Positions 60,865 through 64,000 of a stretch of 64,000 bases of DNA are shown here, in pieces (position 1 is the first letter of the stretch; the number at the start of each line of letters is the position of its first letter). The stretch lies in assembly GCA_044432645.1 (NCBI GenBank), contig JAWXUM010000007.1:1-64000 (forward strand), in the 5' to 3' direction. Under the pieces are notes generated by a model. The model searched no databases. It was not told where the DNA came from and worked only from the letters and a program-made list of their open reading frames with translations. This DNA is from SIG603 sp044432645. Its GTDB lineage: Bacteria > Bacillota > Clostridia > Oscillospirales > Acutalibacteraceae. The position numbers and the translations under genes are program-made.

Positions 60865-62109
60865 TTAATTAACTTGATGTTTTTTGAAGTTGATATGAGT
60901 AATTATAGTAAAGGCTACGGCTAACACCGAGTACAAAGCTACTACTACAAACACATTGTTTAGATATGTGTTTCCAATCATATATAAATTATTTCCAAAA
61001 AGTTTGTAGTCGTACTGTGCATAGGCTGGGAAAAGAGCGATGATATTATTTTGTAAATCTGTTAAATCTAGCGAAATCATAGATTCCACAACAAATGGAA
61101 AAAATGAAATGGTTAAAAGAGTGATTATTGTTGCAATTTGGTTTTTTATAAGTTGTGAAAGCATTGCACCAAAAATCGAAAAAACTAAACAGACTAAAAT
61201 AGATACTAAAATTTTTACGATAAGCACATTTAAAACAGTAGTATCATTAAAACTTTTTCCAAATACTGTGCTTAAAAAATATGCTGTTTTTCCGTCCTCA
61301 AGCCCATAAACCACCTGAGTTGTTATAAGCTGCATAGCTGTGATTATTAGATAAATTAGAGTTGTCAAACTAAAAATACAGGTAATTTTGGCAAGTGCGA
61401 CTGATTTTTTACCATTTTTAGATGATATTAAAAACGTATCTGTTTTTAAAGAGTATTCACTTGAAAAAATATTTGCAGATAAAATAGATATTAAAATAAG
61501 TAGCATAAGTGCAAATTCTTGTTGCTTATTAAAGAAAAATGTATATCCGTCAGTATATCCAAAATAAAGTGGGTCTTCGATTTCATCTATTTGATTATAT
61601 AAATATTCAGTTTTTTCTTCACTGTAATTATAGAATTTAAAAACTTGTTTATAAACTTCTTTATAATCAGCATTAAAATTCTCTATAAAATCCTCACGAG
61701 AAATCGCAGACAGCGATGCTGATTGTTGCTCATTTTCACTTTCACCCTCGCTATAAACAGTGTATTTGCTCATTATTTGATAATAAATATCATAAAATGT
61801 TCCATATTTTGCGTTGTTGTTAGCGTTTTTATCCATATCATTTTGCATATCATCATAAAAAGTCCCAAGCCACTGCTCGTTCATTTCACCAGTACCAGAC
61901 TCTCCAATTTCCTTGTACATTTGGATAGCTTCCACACCACTGTAATTCTCGTAGCCGTCTTCAGTTTGGACAGAAAAATAGATATTTGAGATATCATTGT
62001 ATGAAAGAAAAATCATAAGTCCAAACAATGCTACTATAAAAATCATGTTAAATTTTGATTTGAAAATTTTAAGATATTCAAATTTTACTAAAGTTAAAAA
62101 GTTACTCAT
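60865..62109 (-). CDS. ABC-2 type transporter permease
   Basis: A 414-residue membrane subunit. The N terminus has the usual LVKFEYLKIFKSKFN cytoplasmic lead before helix 1 (about 22-42). A large extracytoplasmic loop of about 150 residues, rich in Asp, Glu and Tyr, precedes five more helices in the C-terminal half, a layout common in lantibiotic-resistance and bacitracin-type exporters and in the NatB/YhaP group. ATG 62109 is chosen, with GAGGTG just upstream in the ATPase 3' end. The ATPase gene stops 1 base before. Substrate unknown. Confidence 0.85.
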   Translation of the reverse strand: MSNFLTLVKFEYLKIFKSKFNMIFIVALFGLMIFLSYNDISNIYFSVQTEDGYENYSGVEAIQMYKEIGESGTGEMNEQWLGTFYDDMQNDMDKNANNNAKYGTFYDIYYQIMSKYTVYSEGESENEQQSASLSAISREDFIENFNADYKEVYKQVFKFYNYSEEKTEYLYNQIDEIEDPLYFGYTDGYTFFFNKQQEFALMLLILISILSANIFSSEYSLKTDTFLISSKNGKKSVALAKITCIFSLTTLIYLIITAMQLITTQVVYGLEDGKTAYFLSTVFGKSFNDTTVLNVLIVKILVSILVCLVFSIFGAMLSQLIKNQIATIITLLTISFFPFVVESMISLDLTDLQNNIIALFPAYAQYDYKLFGNNLYMIGNTYLNNVFVVVALYSVLAVAFTIITHINFKKHQVN

Positions 62110-62110
62110 A

Positions 62111-62827
62111 TCACACCTCACTAAAATAATACAAATACAAGTCTTCCAAAGTAGAGTCTACCAAACCTGTAGATTTTTTAAGCTGTTCAAGTGTACCTTT
62201 TTGTATAAACTCGCCGTTTTTCATTACTATAATTTGGTTTGCGATATGCTCAATGTCGGACACTATATGGGTTGAAAGCAAAACAATTCTGTCTTTGCCT
62301 AAACTAGAAATTAAATTTCTAAAACGCACACGCTCTTTTGGGTCAAGTCCAGCAGTTGGCTCGTCCAAAATCAAAATTTTAGGGTTATTGAGCATAGCCT
62401 GAGCAATGCCCAAACGCTGACGCATACCACCTGAAAACTTTTTAATTTTCTTTTTCTTCCATTTTGTAAGCGAAACTGTTTCTAAAAGTTCATTTGCTTT
62501 TTGCTTTGCTCTGTCTTTTGGAATACCTTTTAAACTTGCTATGTAAAGTAAAAATTCCATCGCCGTAAAGTTTGGGTAATATCCAAAATCTTGTGGTAAA
62601 TAACCCAAAATATCTCGGTATTCTTCTTTTAAAACATCTATGCCATCAAATGTGATTTCTCCATTATTCGGCTGTAAAACACCACAAATCATACGCATTA
62701 ATGTGCTTTTACCCGAGCCATTTGCACCAAGTAAAGCGTAAACTCCATTTGTAAAAGTATAGTTTACATCGTTTACAGCTGTGATGTCTTTATATTCTTT
62801 TGTAATATTTTTTAAACAAAGTTCCAT
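62111..62827 (-). CDS. ABC transporter ATPase
   Basis: A 238-residue ATPase of the CcmA/NatA/BcrA type. It has Walker A GANGSGKST (34-42), the Q loop in GYLPQDFG, signature FSGGMRQRLGIAQA, Walker B ILILDEPTAGLDP and the switch His in STHIV. It partners with the permease downstream. The ATG lies 16 bases inside the preceding membrane protein gene. The order sigma factor, membrane protein, ATPase, permease suggests a stress-induced exporter. Confidence 0.94.
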   Translation of the reverse strand: MELCLKNITKEYKDITAVNDVNYTFTNGVYALLGANGSGKSTLMRMICGVLQPNNGEITFDGIDVLKEEYRDILGYLPQDFGYYPNFTAMEFLLYIASLKGIPKDRAKQKANELLETVSLTKWKKKKIKKFSGGMRQRLGIAQAMLNNPKILILDEPTAGLDPKERVRFRNLISSLGKDRIVLLSTHIVSDIEHIANQIIVMKNGEFIQKGTLEQLKKSTGLVDSTLEDLYLYYFSEV

Positions 62828-63492
62828 GCCTTGCCTCCGTTTTTTCTAAGTAATGTAAATATCTGACTAAAAACTAATAAACCTAAAACTAATGCTATAA
62901 TCAAATATATTTGATTAGCTATAACAAGTTCATTAAAAACAACATAATAATTTGCTGCAATGATAAGCGAAGTCCCACCAATACAGGCGTAAACTCCAGC
63001 TACACCTTTTACGATATTTGTTATAAATAAAGAGATAAAACTGACTGCTAAATAGGGTACAAGAATACTTAAAACATTAATTTGTGTAAAAATCATCGCA
63101 ATGGATAATACAAAAAGTGAAACAACACCCACAATAGCAAGTTTCATAACAGTTGTTTGTGCTAAATTGTGCTTGAATGTTTGCTCTAATTCTTCCATAT
63201 TATATGAACTGCTTTTGTGAAGTTCGATAACAGAAACAAGTGCGATAAGTGGCACAAAGGAAGACAACAATTCTATTTCTTTTGGGTCGGCAATAGCAGA
63301 AATATAGCAGACAAAAGCTAATACAACAATGGAGCAAAGCCAAAAACTTTTGCTGATATAATGAATTTGATTTAAAAACACTTCGCCGAAACTTAGTTTT
63401 GGGAAATTTAGCTTACTTAAAAATTCTTCTTTTCTTTGTGGTGTGCCTGCATCAAAATTTTGCTTTATTGCATTTTTTAGTTTTTTATCCAT
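62812..63492 (-). CDS. Six-helix membrane protein, possible anti-sigma factor
   Basis: A 226-residue protein with a charged cytoplasmic N terminus of about 48 residues (KEEFLSKLNFPKLSFGEVFL) and about six membrane helices. I do not recognise a named family. It lies directly after the sigma factor, overlapping it by 8 bases, and before the ATPase, overlapping it by 16. That is the usual place for an anti-sigma factor, so this is the likely role, but there is no zinc-type anti-sigma motif. Confidence 0.7.
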   Translation of the reverse strand: MDKKLKNAIKQNFDAGTPQRKEEFLSKLNFPKLSFGEVFLNQIHYISKSFWLCSIVVLAFVCYISAIADPKEIELLSSFVPLIALVSVIELHKSSSYNMEELEQTFKHNLAQTTVMKLAIVGVVSLFVLSIAMIFTQINVLSILVPYLAVSFISLFITNIVKGVAGVYACIGGTSLIIAANYYVVFNELVIANQIYLIIALVLGLLVFSQIFTLLRKNGGKAWNFV

Positions 63493-63943
63493 AAAAATCT
63501 TCCTCCTTTAATTCTAGTTTCAATTTTTTTAATGTTGATTTAATTTTTCGGTTAACTGCAAAGCGAGAGATATTAAGGTGTTTTGCGATTTCTAAAATCC
63601 CAAGTTCGTTAGTAAAGCGTAACATAATAATCTCTTGTTCATCAAAACTAAGTTTTGAAATAGCCTTGCTAACAGTTAAATTTGTATCAATTTGTGAACC
63701 ATTGTCAAAGCTTAAATTTTCATCTAATTCGTCAGTTTGTTTTAGTCTAAAATAGTCGTTACAATTATTTTTTGCGATAGTATAAAGCAAAGCCAGTGGC
63801 TTGCCTTTTTCTATGTATGAGTTATATGAGAAGTATTTAAGGAAAGTTTCCTGTGTTAAATCTTCTGCAATTTCACGGTTTTTCACACGGAAATAGCAGA
63901 AATTATATATTTTGTCGTATTGTTCTTGCAAGTCTTTAGACAC
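63485..63943 (-). CDS. ECF-type RNA polymerase sigma factor
   Basis: A 152-residue sigma factor with region 2 (YDKIYNFCYFRVKNREIAED then LTQETFLKYF) and region 4 (LSFDEQEIIMLRFTNELGILEIAKHLNISRF as a helix-turn-helix, followed by KSTLKKLK). There is no region 3, as in the ECF group. The start is GTG 63943, six bases after GAGGAGG; an in-frame ATG at 63961 contains that site. It leads a tightly overlapped operon and probably controls it, although no promoter motif repeat is visible. Confidence 0.9.
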   Translation of the reverse strand: MSKDLQEQYDKIYNFCYFRVKNREIAEDLTQETFLKYFSYNSYIEKGKPLALLYTIAKNNCNDYFRLKQTDELDENLSFDNGSQIDTNLTVSKAISKLSFDEQEIIMLRFTNELGILEIAKHLNISRFAVNRKIKSTLKKLKLELKEEDFYG

Positions 63944-64000
63944 CTTAAAACCTCCTCTCATAATGTATAACGGATAAGTGCAAGCAAATGTGCGGAAAAT

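Overview
The window is a 64 kb stretch of a low-GC Gram-positive chromosome, most likely an anaerobic gut-type member of the Clostridia (Lachnospirales-like). The signs are AT-rich DNA, strong AGGAGG-type ribosome binding sites, a split ADP-glucose pyrophosphorylase (glgC plus glgD), RNase Y, an indolepyruvate:ferredoxin oxidoreductase, a glycyl radical enzyme, ferredoxin-type chemistry, and the order infC-rpmI-rplT and plsX-rnc-(Elp3-like radical SAM)-smc-ftsY. The species cannot be named from the sequence alone. I see no prophage, insertion sequence, integrase, CRISPR array or rRNA operon; the window is mainly core chromosome.

Layout. 0.1-9.3 kb: a GH2 beta-galactosidase behind a LacI-type operator, the transcription accessory protein Tex, a HAD phosphatase, an L-fucose/L-arabinose isomerase-like protein behind its own palindromic operator, a CdaR/PucR-type regulator and a stand-alone MsmX/UgpC-type sugar ABC ATPase. 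9.4-14.2 kb: a pseudouridine synthase with a DUF4830 protein, a phosphopantetheinyl transferase, glycerol kinase, an unknown protein and an ADP-ribosylglycohydrolase. 14.3-17.4 kb: a ferrous-iron uptake cluster (feoA, feoB, a FeoB-associated Cys-rich protein) and a divergent DtxR-family regulator, with three copies of a TTAGC-N4-GCTAA box. 17.5-19.6 kb: tRNA-Arg(CCG), an XRE regulator, tRNA-Gly(GCC), a small membrane protein and gpsA.

19.6-34.5 kb, all on the plus strand: infC (AUU start) with an attenuator leader, rpmI, rplT, an rRNA methyltransferase, dprA, topA, trmFO, a homocysteine S-methyltransferase, plsX, rnc, an Elp3-like radical SAM protein whose frame has no ATG/GTG/TTG upstream of its cluster motif, smc and ftsY. 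34.6-38.6 kb: iorAB and a GH13 amylase. 38.7-42.4 kb: rny (minus), a flavoprotein, a VanY-like protein that has lost its zinc ligands, and rpmE.

42.4-50 kb, minus strand: a 1298-residue wall-anchored metallophosphatase/choice-of-anchor-I protein with a Glu-Thr repeat stalk, a YibE/F membrane protein and an orphan glycyl radical enzyme. 50-60.7 kb, plus strand: a small conserved protein, an Orn/Lys/Arg decarboxylase, the glycogen operon glgBCDA, a methyltransferase, a nucleotidyltransferase and an unknown protein. 60.8-64 kb, minus strand: a four-gene sigma factor / membrane protein / ABC-2 transporter operon.

I did not find a clear new multi-gene system. The best leads are the apparent AUU start of the radical SAM gene next to an AUU-started infC, the iron-box regulon, the orphan glycyl radical enzyme, the inactive-looking VanY homologue, the unknown protein paired with the ADP-ribosylglycohydrolase, and a dispersed palindromic intergenic repeat. 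Domain and family names come from recognition of motifs and layout; no database search was run.
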